This document shows, one piece after another, positions 1 to 8,765 of a DNA stretch of 64,000 nt. The DNA is taken from the NCBI GenBank assembly GCA_044507525.1, contig JBIQJM010000007.1, forward strand, positions 10,010 to 74,009, written 5' to 3'. The translations under genes and the position numbers were made by a program. How positions within the stretch are numbered: position 1 is the first letter of the stretch; every line of letters begins with the position of its first letter. Source of the stretch: Zeimonas sp044507525. Its GTDB lineage: Bacteria; Pseudomonadota; Gammaproteobacteria; Burkholderiales; Burkholderiaceae_E. A model generated the notes under the pieces. The model was given only the letters and a program-made list of their open reading frames with translations, ran no database searches and had not been told where the DNA came from.

Positions 1-284
1 CGCTCGAAGGGATCCGACGCACCGTGCACGTGCGTGTCGATCGAGCCGCGCATGATGTCGTCGATCAACTCCTCGGTGATGCGCGTCTTGTTCTCGTAGC
101 GGCCGTACTCGAGCTGCATCATCTCGATGACCTGCTTGAGCAGATAGCGCTTGACGTCGTCGCTGACGTTCTCGATGTCGAGCGGGATCAGCTTGAGGAA
201 CTCCTCGACGCGCTCCGGCGGCGCCTCGTAGTTCAGGAGGTCTTCCAGGCTGATGTGCTTGCTGCTTTCGACGATTCCGGACAT
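1..284 (-). CDS. Amidohydrolase-like protein (DUF6282-like), 3' part missing
   Basis: Only the first 94 codons are inside the window; the gene runs off the left edge. The ATG is at 284-282. The visible part has a helical N-terminal region of about 80 residues and then the segment SIDTHVHGASDPFE. Its HVH is the metal-binding start of an amidohydrolase/PHP-like barrel, and the context recalls the DUF6282 family of predicted hydrolases. It lies 98 bp downstream of, and co-directional with, the GntR regulator, so the two may be one unit. The substrate is unknown. The family assignment rests on one motif and could change once the rest of the gene is read. Confidence 0.6.
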   Translation of the reverse strand, partial: MSGIVESSKHISLEDLLNYEAPPERVEEFLKLIPLDIENVSDDVKRYLLKQVIEMMQLEYGRYENKTRITEELIDDIMRGSIDTHVHGASDPFE

Positions 285-382
285 CGGGTTTCCTCGGTTG
301 AGTCGCTTGGACCAGGGTGTTTCGGACGGTCGTTCCGTTTCGGTCGGCTCGACGGGGTTTCGGACGGCGCTTCGAGCGCGGT

Positions 383-1141
383 TCAGCTCGCCCGCGGAAC
401 CAGCGTGGCCGCGAAGCGATAGCGGGTCGGGTGGTACAGCGCGTCGACGGCTTCGAGCAGCGCACCGCTGTTCGAGACGTAGGCGCGCACGATGCGAAGG
501 ATCGGCGTGCCGGCGGCGATGCCCAGGTGTTTGGCAACCCGCTTGTCGGCAATCGCGGCTTCGACCACCTGCATCGCGTGGTGCACGGTCTGGCGAGACT
601 TCGCCTCCACCAGCTTGATCGGCGACACCGGCCCTTCGAGCTCGCTCCACGAGAAGAGCGCCGCCGACTCGTGCGGAAAGAAGAACTTCGCGAACGACAG
701 CGGACCCTCGGACAGATGGTTCACCGCGGTCACGCAATACACCGGCTCGACGAACGGCGAGCCGAGCATCGAGACGACCTCCGTCGGGAGGTCCGCCGTC
801 GATACCTCGAGGACCTTCAGCCGGTTCAGCGGAACGACGTCTTCGATGAAGCCGGTGAGCGAGACGGCCTTCACGTACTGGTCGGGCGTGCTCACGAAGG
901 TGCCCACGCCCCGGCGCCTGACGACGAGGCGTCGCTGGACCAGCTCCTCGAGCGCGCGCCGCACGGTGATGCGGCTGACCCCGAAGTTCTCGCAGAGCTG
1001 GCCTTCCGAGGGCAGCGACGACCCCGGCGCGATCGCGCCGTTGCGGATGCGCTCCTCGAGCGCGCGCGAAACACGCCGGTAGAGCGGAGCGAGATCGGCG
1101 ACCTCGGCGGAAAGATCGAATTCGGAGGCTTGAGTTGTCAT
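383..1141 (-). CDS. GntR-family (HutC/UTRA type) transcriptional regulator
   Basis: A 252 aa one-component regulator. Residues about 20-85 form the GntR winged helix, with the recognition segment ENFGVSRITVRRALEEL near residues 51-67. Residues about 100-245 form a UTRA ligand-binding domain, which in HutC-type regulators senses a small metabolite. The length is normal for the subfamily. It precedes the partial amidohydrolase-like gene on the same strand and diverges from the IclR regulator, so it probably controls one or both. The effector cannot be deduced from the sequence. Confidence 0.88.
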   Translation of the reverse strand: MTTQASEFDLSAEVADLAPLYRRVSRALEERIRNGAIAPGSSLPSEGQLCENFGVSRITVRRALEELVQRRLVVRRRGVGTFVSTPDQYVKAVSLTGFIEDVVPLNRLKVLEVSTADLPTEVVSMLGSPFVEPVYCVTAVNHLSEGPLSFAKFFFPHESAALFSWSELEGPVSPIKLVEAKSRQTVHHAMQVVEAAIADKRVAKHLGIAAGTPILRIVRAYVSNSGALLEAVDALYHPTRYRFAATLVPRAS

Positions 1142-1154
1142 AACAGCATAACAA
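1135..1154. promoter_or_regulatory. Candidate operator overlapping the gntR start codon
   Basis: TTGT and ACAA half-sites are spaced 12 bases apart, with a repeated CATAACA inside, and the element covers the ATG of the GntR gene. This is where an autorepressor would bind. It is only a pattern match; the true GntR box is unknown. Confidence 0.25.
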
Positions 1155-1362
1155 GTGGTGGAAGTCTAGGCGGGAACCGGGGGCAGGGTCAAGTACGTGA
1201 AAACCGGTGTGCGGCGAGCGACCGGGACCGACGCGGGCGCATCGTTCACCCTCTTGAACGAGCGGTCACGTTGACAGCGAAACCCGGGTATGAATACGCT
1301 GCGCGGCCCAGCGCCATCGGACCTTCCCCGGCACCAGGGTTCGTGTTTGAAGAGGCAAGCGG

Positions 1363-2139
1363 ATGAAGCAGCCCCCGTCACCCGTCAAGTCGGCGTCCCG
1401 GGTCCTCGACCTGCTCGAGCTCTTCTCGAACGCACTGGCACCTCTCGGCGTCTCGACGATCGCGAAGCGGCTGCAGCTGCCCAAGAGCAGCGTCTGCATG
1501 CTGCTCGGCACGCTGGAACGTCGTGGCTTCATCACGTCCGACGAGAACCGCCGCTTCCAGCTGCACCCGTCGTTCAGCGCCGAAGCGCGCGCATGGATCG
1601 GCGGATCGCGCGGTTGGCTGATACGCGAAGCGCGCAAGGAAATGGAACAGCTGGTCGAGTCGACGCGGGAAAGCTGCTTCCTGTCGGTGCTCGAGCCCGA
1701 CTGGCACATCCAGTACATCGAAAAGCTCGTGAGTCCCCAGGACCTGCGGATCGACTCGGCGACGGGCGTGAAGTTTCCCCCCAACTTCGGAAGCAGCGGA
1801 ATCGTTCTGCTGGCGTTCCAGCGCGACGTCGAGCTCGATCGCTTTCTCGAGGAGCGTCCGCTGCGGCGATCCACTCCGAAGACGATCTGCGATCCGCGCC
1901 GCCTGCGACAGGAGGTTTCGATCGTCCGGAGCCGTGGATACGCCATCGCGGAGTCGACGCACTACGAACACGTCTCCAGCGTAGCCGCGCCGATCCGGAA
2001 CAACCGCGACGAGGTGACCGCTGCGATCGGAATCGGCGCGCCGACTGCACGGTTCCCCGCCGTTCGCGAAAGAGCCATCGCCGGCGTGCTGCGGGCGGCG
2101 AGCCTGCTCAGCTCCCGGCTCGCCGGCTCCCAGGCTTGA
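1363..2139 (+). CDS. IclR-family transcriptional regulator
   Basis: A 258 aa IclR regulator. The N-terminal winged helix (about residues 8-70) contains RVLDLLELFSN, then STIAKRLQLPKSSVCMLLGT, then LERRGFI. The C-terminal IclR effector domain (about 80-250) includes a region like SRGYAIA near residue 190. IclR proteins typically sit beside the aromatic or organic-acid catabolic genes they control, and this one lies next to the importer/CoA operon, converging with its last gene. It diverges from gntR across a 221 bp promoter region. Regulation of the selenoprotein/CoA cluster is an inference from position. Confidence 0.88.
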   Translation: MKQPPSPVKSASRVLDLLELFSNALAPLGVSTIAKRLQLPKSSVCMLLGTLERRGFITSDENRRFQLHPSFSAEARAWIGGSRGWLIREARKEMEQLVESTRESCFLSVLEPDWHIQYIEKLVSPQDLRIDSATGVKFPPNFGSSGIVLLAFQRDVELDRFLEERPLRRSTPKTICDPRRLRQEVSIVRSRGYAIAESTHYEHVSSVAAPIRNNRDEVTAAIGIGAPTARFPAVRERAIAGVLRAASLLSSRLAGSQA

Positions 2140-2174
2140 GGTCGCGGCGGGGTTCCGCCGCGCTCCGATGGTTG

Positions 2175-2675
2175 CTACTTCTTCGGTCGCGCCATCCCGA
2201 TCATCGACGCCTTGGCGATCGTGTTGAACGTCAGGTGGAAGCCCACCAGCGCGGCAGACGTGTCCGGCGTGACGGGAAGCTGTTCCACCGACAATGCGAA
2301 GACCGTGAAGACATAGCGGTGCGGACCGTCCGGCGGACAGGGGCCTGCATAGCCCGGCGCGCCGAAGTCCGTCCGCGTCTGCATCGCCCCCCTGGGCAGC
2401 GCGCTTCCCTGCGGCTCACCCGCGCCTTCCGCCAGCGAGCGCACGTCCGCAGGAACGTTGACGACGAGCCAGTGCCAGAAGCCGCTGCCGGTGGGCGCGT
2501 CGGGGTCGAAGCACGTGATGGCGAAGCTCTTCGTACCCTGGGGCACGTCCGACCATTCCAGATGCGGCGACCGGTTGCCGCCGTCGCAGCCGAATCCGAA
2601 CGCTGCCGAAAGGATCTGCGGCGCGGACAGATAATCGCCGTCCCCGAAATTGTCGCTTCTCAGCTTCATCGACAT
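2175..2675 (-). CDS. PEBP-like protein (YbhB/YbcL family)
   Basis: A 166 aa phosphatidylethanolamine-binding-protein homologue of the bacterial YbhB/YbcL group, with the ligand-pocket segments GGNRSPHLEW (about 32-41) and CFDPDAPTGSGFWHW (about 55-69). No signal peptide is evident, so it is probably cytoplasmic. It is the last gene of the minus-strand run, 21 bp after an ABC permease. The function of bacterial PEBPs is generally unclear, and its link to the transporter is only positional. Confidence 0.88.
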   Translation of the reverse strand: MSMKLRSDNFGDGDYLSAPQILSAAFGFGCDGGNRSPHLEWSDVPQGTKSFAITCFDPDAPTGSGFWHWLVVNVPADVRSLAEGAGEPQGSALPRGAMQTRTDFGAPGYAGPCPPDGPHRYVFTVFALSVEQLPVTPDTSAALVGFHLTFNTIAKASMIGMARPKK

Positions 2676-2696
2676 ACCCTCCTCCTGCAGAGACGC

Positions 2697-3488
2697 TCAG
2701 GACCGCTTTGCGTTCCGGGCGACACGTCGCTCGACGACCAGCAAGCCCGCGTTGATCACCAGCGCGATCAACGACAGCACGAGCGCGATGCCGAAGATCC
2801 GCTCGATGTCGTTGAGCGCGATGGCCTTGAAGAGCTCCTGCCCCATGCCCTGGCGCGTGCCCAGCATCTCGCCGACGATCACGCCGAGAAAGCTGAGACA
2901 GAACGAATACCGTGTGGCCGTCGCAATCGACGGCGCGGCCACCGGCAGCACGATCTCGAAGAAGACCTTCCAGGGACTCAAGCGGTAGGAGGCCGCGACC
3001 TTCAGGAGGATCGGGGGGATCGCCCTGACCGCCCCGAAGGTGATGATGGCGACGGGAAAGACCGCGCTGATGAACGCGAATGCGATCGATGCCTTCAGGC
3101 TGATGCCGAACGTCAGAATGACGACCGGATAGAGCACGACCTTCGGAATCGAATAGATCCACACCAGGATCGGCTCCCAGACATCCGCCCAGAAGCGATT
3201 GAGCCCGACGACGAGGCTGAAGCCGACGCCCGCGACCGTCGCCAGGACGAACGCCGCGGCGGTTGCCGTCAGGGTCTCCTGCAGCGCCCGCTGGACCCAG
3301 CCGCGCCGCGCGCCCTCGAGAATGGCGTGGACCGCTTCCCACGGCGATGCCACCGCAAACGGCAGCCAGCTCGCGAGCGCCGCCCAAACGGCAAGGATCA
3401 GCAGCGGAAACGCGAGCGGCGTCAGGCAAGCCTCGACGCGGATCCCGTTCTTGCGCACGACAGGCGCGACAGGCGCAGTGGCAGACAT
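2697..3488 (-). CDS. ABC transporter permease (NitT/TauT-like)
   Basis: A 263 aa inner-membrane permease with about six hydrophobic segments. The cytoplasmic loop GEMLGTRQGMGQ lies in the region where these permeases contact the ATPase. The start was chosen at 3488 (MSATAPVAPV) because its ATG shares one base with the stop of the upstream permease (TGATG), a typical coupling arrangement. A much longer in-frame extension upstream is antisense-like and basic and was rejected. With its sister permease it should form the channel of a nitrate/sulfonate/taurine-type importer. Confidence 0.88.
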   Translation of the reverse strand: MSATAPVAPVVRKNGIRVEACLTPLAFPLLILAVWAALASWLPFAVASPWEAVHAILEGARRGWVQRALQETLTATAAAFVLATVAGVGFSLVVGLNRFWADVWEPILVWIYSIPKVVLYPVVILTFGISLKASIAFAFISAVFPVAIITFGAVRAIPPILLKVAASYRLSPWKVFFEIVLPVAAPSIATATRYSFCLSFLGVIVGEMLGTRQGMGQELFKAIALNDIERIFGIALVLSLIALVINAGLLVVERRVARNAKRS

Positions 3489-4243
3489 CAGCGGCTCGCG
3501 GTCAATCGCCTGGTACCGAATCGCGATGCGGAATCGAGGAGGATGCCGAGCGCGAAGACGACCAGAATCGCCCCCCACATCTCCTTGAACTCGAAGCTGT
3601 TGTAGTAGAGGTGGACGAGGTACCCGATACCGCTGTCGGACAGGATGAACTCGGAAGCGATCACGCCGAGCATCGAGTACGTGACCGCCAGCCGCACCCC
3701 GGTGGCGATCTGCGGCCATGCACCGGACAGGTGGATCGTCACGGCGCGCCGGAACGGTCCGACGTGATACGCGTCAGCCACCTTGTCCCAGGAAGGACGA
3801 AGATGTGCCAGGCCTTCGACGGTGGCGATGATCACCGCGACGATGGCCCACGCGAACGCGATCAGCACGATGGGAACCCGGTTCGCGCCGAACATCACGA
3901 TCAACACCGGGTAGAAGGCGAATATCGGTATCGCGTAGTAGCTCGTCAGGTAGGACGAGATCGCGCGGTAGACCCGAGGCAGCTTCCACAGCGCGTACCC
4001 GATCGCGATGCCGAGAATCGTCGACGAGACGAAGGCAATCGCGATCGACACGAGGCTGACCAGGAGGTGCTCGAAGAGCTTGCCGGAGGCAGCGACCTGG
4101 TAGACGCCGACCAGCATCTCGGACATCGGAAGGATCGCCAGCCTGCTGGCCGGGCCGAGCAGCCGCGGACCGATCTCGAGGGCCGCGCCCATCGCGCCGA
4201 GGACCGCGCAACGGGCAAGCAGAACGCGCGTCGAATAGCTCAT
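3488..4243 (-). CDS. ABC transporter permease (NitT/TauT-like)
   Basis: A 251 aa integral membrane permease of the BPD_transp_1 type. The coupling loop ADAYHVGPFRRAVTIHL (roughly residues 155-171) lies where the EAA motif of this family is found. The start at 4243 overlaps the ATPase stop by four bases (ATGA). Two different permease genes in one system suggest a heterodimeric channel, although many SsuC/TauC-type systems have one permease gene. Confidence 0.88.
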   Translation of the reverse strand: MSYSTRVLLARCAVLGAMGAALEIGPRLLGPASRLAILPMSEMLVGVYQVAASGKLFEHLLVSLVSIAIAFVSSTILGIAIGYALWKLPRVYRAISSYLTSYYAIPIFAFYPVLIVMFGANRVPIVLIAFAWAIVAVIIATVEGLAHLRPSWDKVADAYHVGPFRRAVTIHLSGAWPQIATGVRLAVTYSMLGVIASEFILSDSGIGYLVHLYYNSFEFKEMWGAILVVFALGILLDSASRFGTRRLTASR

Positions 4244-5019
4244 GATGCCGGCACTGCCGATCGACCGGACTTCAGCTGCTGCCACAGCGTCGCCGTCATC
4301 CGTGCGAAGCCGGGCGACCCCAGCGTGTCGGACGAACGATCCTTGCCGCACGGGCTCTCGATGACGTCGTGCACCCTTCCCGGCCTGGCCGTCATCACGA
4401 CGACCCTGTCTGCGAGCATCGCGGCCTCGCTGAGGCTGTGAGTGATGAACACGATGGTGCATCCGGTGGTGCGCCAGATGCGCAGGAGCTCGTCGCCGAG
4501 CTCCAGGCGGCTCTGCTCGTCGAGCGCACCGAAGGGTTCGTCCATGAGCAGCAGCTTGGGCCGGGGGGCGAGCGCACGCCCCAGCGCGACCCGCTGCTTC
4601 ATTCCACCCGAGAGCTGGGGCGGCCGATGACGTTCGAAGCCTCCGAGCCCCACGAGCCTGACCATCTGACTGACGGTCGCACTGCGTTCGGAGCGCGGCA
4701 CCGCGCGATGGCGCAGGCTGAACTCGATGTTCTGCTCGACCGTGAGCCAGGGGAAGGTGGAGTCTTCCTGGAACACGACGCCGATGTCCTCGTTGGGGCT
4801 GTCGATGCGGCGCCCCTCGATCGTGACCTCGCCGTCGGTGGGCTTGCGGAAGCCTCCGATGACTTCGAGGAGGCTCGTCTTGCCGCACCCGCTCGGGCCG
4901 ATGATCGCAACGAATTCACCCTTCGATACTTCGAGGTCCACCCTGTCGAGGGCAATGACCGGTGCCGAACTCGAAGTCGTCGCACCGTAGCGCACGGACA
5001 CGGTCTGCAGTCTCAGCAT
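4240..5019 (-). CDS. ABC transporter ATP-binding protein (NitT/TauT-like)
   Basis: A 259 aa ATPase with Walker A GPSGCGKTS (41-49), signature LSGGMKQR (about 143-150) and Walker B LLLMDEP followed by the D-loop GALD. It energises import by the two permeases just downstream. The ATG at 5019 (MLRLQTVSV) gives the usual family length; longer in-frame starts add a basic leader without homology. It lies 22 bp after the binding-protein gene. Confidence 0.92.
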   Translation of the reverse strand: MLRLQTVSVRYGATTSSSAPVIALDRVDLEVSKGEFVAIIGPSGCGKTSLLEVIGGFRKPTDGEVTIEGRRIDSPNEDIGVVFQEDSTFPWLTVEQNIEFSLRHRAVPRSERSATVSQMVRLVGLGGFERHRPPQLSGGMKQRVALGRALAPRPKLLLMDEPFGALDEQSRLELGDELLRIWRTTGCTIVFITHSLSEAAMLADRVVVMTARPGRVHDVIESPCGKDRSSDTLGSPGFARMTATLWQQLKSGRSAVPAS

Positions 5020-5041
5020 GCCATTTCGCCGGATGAGGCGT

Positions 5042-6130
5042 TCACTTGGCGCGCGTCGGATTGCTGAATTTCCCGATGTCCACGCGCGGCGCATCGTTCG
5101 GCAGGTACGTCTGGTCCAGGATCTCCTTCCACGGCACGACTTGATCCGGCTTCAGACTGCCGAGCAGGCGCATTCCTTCGATCGCGACCTCCATGGCTTC
5201 CTGGTCGAACCCGACGCCATAGTAGGCTTTCACGCCTCCGGTCGCCTCCATCGCCTTCAGCGTGGACAAGGCCGCCGGTAGCGAAATCTCGGCTTTCTCC
5301 GAATACAGCCTGGCCGCTTCCTCGAGGTTGTCGGCGATCCAGTCGACCGCCGCCTGGCGTGCCCGGAGAAATCCCTTCACCGCATCCGGATTCGCCTTGG
5401 CGAACTGCGGGTTGACCACCCACACCGCTTGCTGGAACTTGGGGACATTGTCCGAAACCTTGTGGATCGGTCGCAATCCCTTGCCGGCGCGCGAGAAGAA
5501 CGGCTCCGCTGCGGAAGTCACCTCCAGGCTCCCGCCGCGAACCGCCGTGAAACCGCCGCCGAGACCTCCCGTAGGACGCGAGTTGATCTTGGCATGGTCG
5601 AAGCCCGCGCGCTGCAACGTCAGGTACAGCAGCGCCTGGGTGGCGGAGTTGGGGCTCGAATAGCCGAAGGTCGCGTTCGACTGCACGGCGTCGGCGAGGC
5701 TGCCGATCCTGGAGTCATCCGCTACGACCAGCGTGAAGGTGGGAACCCGGCTGGCATCGCTCTCGATCACCGGCAGCGGGGCACCTGCGATGTTCGCCTG
5801 CACGGCCGCAGGGAATCCCACGACACCCATGTCCATTCCCCCGGTCAGCAGGTTCCGGACGGTAGTACCGCCTCCCTCCGAACTCACGATGCTGCCGATC
5901 TTGATGCCTTCCTTCTCGAAGAAGCCCTGCTCGATTCCCACGAAGACAGGCACGCAGTAGTCGAGCAGCGGGAACGTGCTGATCGTGAGATTGACCGTCA
6001 CCATCGGCTTCGCCGGGTCGCTCTTGCCGTCACGCGCCAGCGCATTGCCGGTGGCGAATGCCATTCCGACCAGTACGATCGGGGCCACCAGCCTGTTCCT
6101 CAGCCCAGTCAACCGGCTCAGTACGAACAT
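5042..6130 (-). CDS. ABC transporter substrate-binding protein (NitT/TauT/SsuA-like)
   Basis: A 362 aa periplasmic binding protein. The N-terminus up to about residue 31 is a signal peptide ending in NALA. The mature part has the NMT1/OpuAC-type fold: EQGFFEKEGI near 75, a GG(M/A)D loop (TGGMDMGVVG) and PNSATQALLYLTLQRAG, typical of binding proteins for nitrate, sulfonates or small organic acids. It is encoded first among the transporter genes, 88 bp after a CoA-transferase gene. The neighbouring CoA-transferases suggest an organic acid as the cargo, but this is inference. Confidence 0.88.
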   Translation of the reverse strand: MFVLSRLTGLRNRLVAPIVLVGMAFATGNALARDGKSDPAKPMVTVNLTISTFPLLDYCVPVFVGIEQGFFEKEGIKIGSIVSSEGGGTTVRNLLTGGMDMGVVGFPAAVQANIAGAPLPVIESDASRVPTFTLVVADDSRIGSLADAVQSNATFGYSSPNSATQALLYLTLQRAGFDHAKINSRPTGGLGGGFTAVRGGSLEVTSAAEPFFSRAGKGLRPIHKVSDNVPKFQQAVWVVNPQFAKANPDAVKGFLRARQAAVDWIADNLEEAARLYSEKAEISLPAALSTLKAMEATGGVKAYYGVGFDQEAMEVAIEGMRLLGSLKPDQVVPWKEILDQTYLPNDAPRVDIGKFSNPTRAK

Positions 6131-6218
6131 CGTCTTCCTCCTCTGTCGAACGTTGCACCGTTCATTTGCGACACACGGCCCACGCGCGCAGCCACGGATC
6201 ATGGCGCGTCCGTGAGAC

Positions 6219-7502
6219 TCAGTGATCCATTCTTGTTGTCGATTCGTACAATTCCTTGCGGAACTCCGGCGCCGCCACCTCGACGAGCGCGATGGCGCGC
6301 TCGGCCACCGTGCGATCGCGGAGCTCCGCCACCCCCCACTCCGTCACTACATAATCCACGTCGACGCGAGCCGTCGTCACCGGGGTGTCCGCGGCCAGCC
6401 GGGGAACGATTCGCGACCTGCCATTGGACGTCGACGGCAATGCGATGATCGCTGCTCCCTGCGCGCAACCGTGCGCACCCCGGAAGAAGTCCGCCTGTCC
6501 TCCGATGCCGGCGACCTGCCGACCGTTCAGGAACTCGGCGTTCACCTGTCCCAGCAGATCGACTTCGATCGCGGAATTGATCGCGACGAAACGATCGATC
6601 GAGGCCAGCACCTGCTGCGCGTGCGTGTGCCGCGAACTCCGCAGCGACACACGCGGCGATTCATTGATTCGTGCATACAGTTCCGTCGAGCCGACGACCA
6701 TTCCGGCGGTGACGACCCTCGCCCGCCCGTCCAGGCTCTCGGCGACTCTCATCATGGAGTCGGTGAGGATTCCCGAATGGAACGCCGCGATCTTTCCGTC
6801 CGACGCGAGCCTGTTCACGACGGCGTCCGGAACGCTGCCGATGCCGACCTGCACGGTACTGCCCTGCTTCACGACGCGGGAGACGTTCTTCGCGATCTCG
6901 AGCTCCACCGCTCCGAAGACCGACGGTCGGCTGGTCAGGAGCGCGTTGTCGGTCTCGGCGTAGAAGTCGATTCGCGTCGTGTGAATGCGAGTGTCGCCAC
7001 CGACGCGCGGAATCCTCGGGTTCAGTTCGGCGATGACGACGCCGGCCGCCTGCAGCAGATCGCACTCGAGCGAGGCGCTGACGCCGAGATTGCAGTATCC
7101 CTCCTGATCGGGCGGCGACACCTGGACCATCACGACGTCGGGCGGGAACCTTCGAAGCATCGTGGGAACGATCTCCGACCAGTGGGACGGCAGGTAGTCG
7201 ACCCTTCCCGCGAGAATCCCGTCAGCCAGCTTCGGGGCGCCGATGAAGGCGACCGGATTCGTTGCGAACCTGTTCCCGCCGTTCGCGAACTCGCAGGCGT
7301 TCACGCCTGCCACCGGCACGACCAGCAAGCGCGGATCGCAGTGGTGCGCCACGTCGAGCAATGCTCGATGCAGCACCTGCGGCTCGGATGCGCCCTGCTG
7401 CACGAAGACGTTTCCGCCGCGCGGCATCACGTGGGCAAGATCGGACGGTGCAATCTTCCTGCCGGCCATCCTCGCTTCGATCCTGGAAGTGGCTGCACCC
7501 AT
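6219..7502 (-). CDS. Acetyl-CoA hydrolase/transferase family CoA-transferase
   Basis: A 427 aa class I-type CoA-transferase like 4-hydroxybutyrate or acetate/succinate CoA-transferases. The expected catalytic glutamate is Glu313 in NSAIEVDLLGQVN. The CoA-binding region GIGGQADFFRGA follows, as in the family. The protein would move CoA between acyl-CoA and a free carboxylate through a glutamyl-CoA intermediate in the cytoplasm. The gene starts 6 bp after the CaiB-type gene, so two mechanistically different CoA-transferases are co-transcribed. The substrate is unknown. Confidence 0.88.
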   Translation of the reverse strand: MGAATSRIEARMAGRKIAPSDLAHVMPRGGNVFVQQGASEPQVLHRALLDVAHHCDPRLLVVPVAGVNACEFANGGNRFATNPVAFIGAPKLADGILAGRVDYLPSHWSEIVPTMLRRFPPDVVMVQVSPPDQEGYCNLGVSASLECDLLQAAGVVIAELNPRIPRVGGDTRIHTTRIDFYAETDNALLTSRPSVFGAVELEIAKNVSRVVKQGSTVQVGIGSVPDAVVNRLASDGKIAAFHSGILTDSMMRVAESLDGRARVVTAGMVVGSTELYARINESPRVSLRSSRHTHAQQVLASIDRFVAINSAIEVDLLGQVNAEFLNGRQVAGIGGQADFFRGAHGCAQGAAIIALPSTSNGRSRIVPRLAADTPVTTARVDVDYVVTEWGVAELRDRTVAERAIALVEVAAPEFRKELYESTTRMDH

Positions 7503-7508
7503 GTGCGT

Positions 7509-8756
7509 TCACACCACCCTGGATTTCCTGAGCCGGACGATCTCCTCGTCGGTCAGTTGTGCCAGGGCTTTCAGGACCGCGGACGTATCCTGTCCCATGC
7601 GCCTGCCGGTATGGCGGATCTGCCCGGGCGTTGCCGACAGCCGCGGGACGACGTTGGGGATCCGCACGCGCCCGAGTTCCTCGTCGTCGATCTCGACGAG
7701 CGTTCGGGAAGCACGGAACTGCTCGTCGGAGAGGATCTGATCGGCTTCGTACGCGGGAGCCGCGGCGCCGTCGCTCGCGTCGAACGCCGCCATCGCCTCC
7801 TCCAGCGTTCGTTCCAGGACCCAGCCGGCGACGATCCGGTCGACTTCGTCCGCGTGCTCGCGCCGGGCTTCCACCGACGAGAACCTCGGATCGTTCGCCA
7901 GGGCATCTCCGCCGATCATCCGCAGGGCGCGCAGCGCGATGGCGTTGGTCGAACTGGAGACCGCCAGCCAGCGACCGTCCCTGGTGCGGTAGATGTTCCG
8001 CGGGATGCTGCTGGGCGAGCGATTGCCGCTGCGCTTGAGGACCTTGCCGAGCTGGTCGTACTCGATGCTCTGGTAGCCGACGATCGAGAAGATGGCGTCG
8101 AGCAGGCTTACGTCGACGCACTGGCCTTGCGCCACCCCGTTCGCCCGGGCGAGAAGCGCGACGAGCACGCCGATCGCGCCGTACAGCCCCGCGATGGAAT
8201 CGCCCACCGCCAGGGGCGGTACGGTCGGTGCCCCGTCGGGATCACCGTTCAGCGCGGCGAAGCCGCTCATCGCTTCGCACAGCGTGCCGAAGCCGGGCTT
8301 GCCCGCGTACGGCCCGGTACGCCCGTAACCGCTGATCCGCAGCACCGTGAGCCGCGGATTGAGCTCGTGCAGGTCCTCCCATCCGAGGCCCCACTTCTCC
8401 ATGGTGCCCGGCCGGAAGTTCTCGACGAAGACATCCGCTTCGCGCAGCAGATCCTCGAGGACGGCTTTCCCTTCGGCGGCCCGCAGGTCGAGCGTGATGG
8501 CGCGCTTGTTTCTGGAATAGATCTTCCACCAGAGGGGAACGCCGTCCTTCGCCCCTCCCATGTCGCGCAGCGGATCGCCGAGCCCGGGCCGTTCGATCTT
8601 GATGACCTCGGCGCCGAAATCGGCCAGCAGCGTGGCGGCGAAGGGGGCCGCGAGAATCGTCGCTGCATCGACGATTCGAAGGCCCTCGAGGGGAAGTCGA
8701 CTCCCCTTCGCCGTCTCGACTGCCGCGGGATCGCGACCGTGAACTCGATCGTTCAT
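7509..8756 (-). CDS. CaiB/BaiF (class III) CoA-transferase
   Basis: A 415 aa family III CoA-transferase. The N-terminal Rossmann-like part has LEGLRIVD (23-30) and LLADFGAEVIKIE (43-55). The catalytic aspartate expected in a GDSxxG context is Asp186 (VGDSIAG). VENFRPGTMEKWGL (111-124) and RISGYGRTGP (140-149) are typical family motifs. It likely activates an imported carboxylate by CoA transfer. It starts 9 bp after the selenoprotein stop codon, which makes co-transcription very likely. Confidence 0.9.
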   Translation of the reverse strand: MNDRVHGRDPAAVETAKGSRLPLEGLRIVDAATILAAPFAATLLADFGAEVIKIERPGLGDPLRDMGGAKDGVPLWWKIYSRNKRAITLDLRAAEGKAVLEDLLREADVFVENFRPGTMEKWGLGWEDLHELNPRLTVLRISGYGRTGPYAGKPGFGTLCEAMSGFAALNGDPDGAPTVPPLAVGDSIAGLYGAIGVLVALLARANGVAQGQCVDVSLLDAIFSIVGYQSIEYDQLGKVLKRSGNRSPSSIPRNIYRTRDGRWLAVSSSTNAIALRALRMIGGDALANDPRFSSVEARREHADEVDRIVAGWVLERTLEEAMAAFDASDGAAAPAYEADQILSDEQFRASRTLVEIDDEELGRVRIPNVVPRLSATPGQIRHTGRRMGQDTSAVLKALAQLTDEEIVRLRKSRVV

Positions 8757-8765
8757 CTGGCCTGA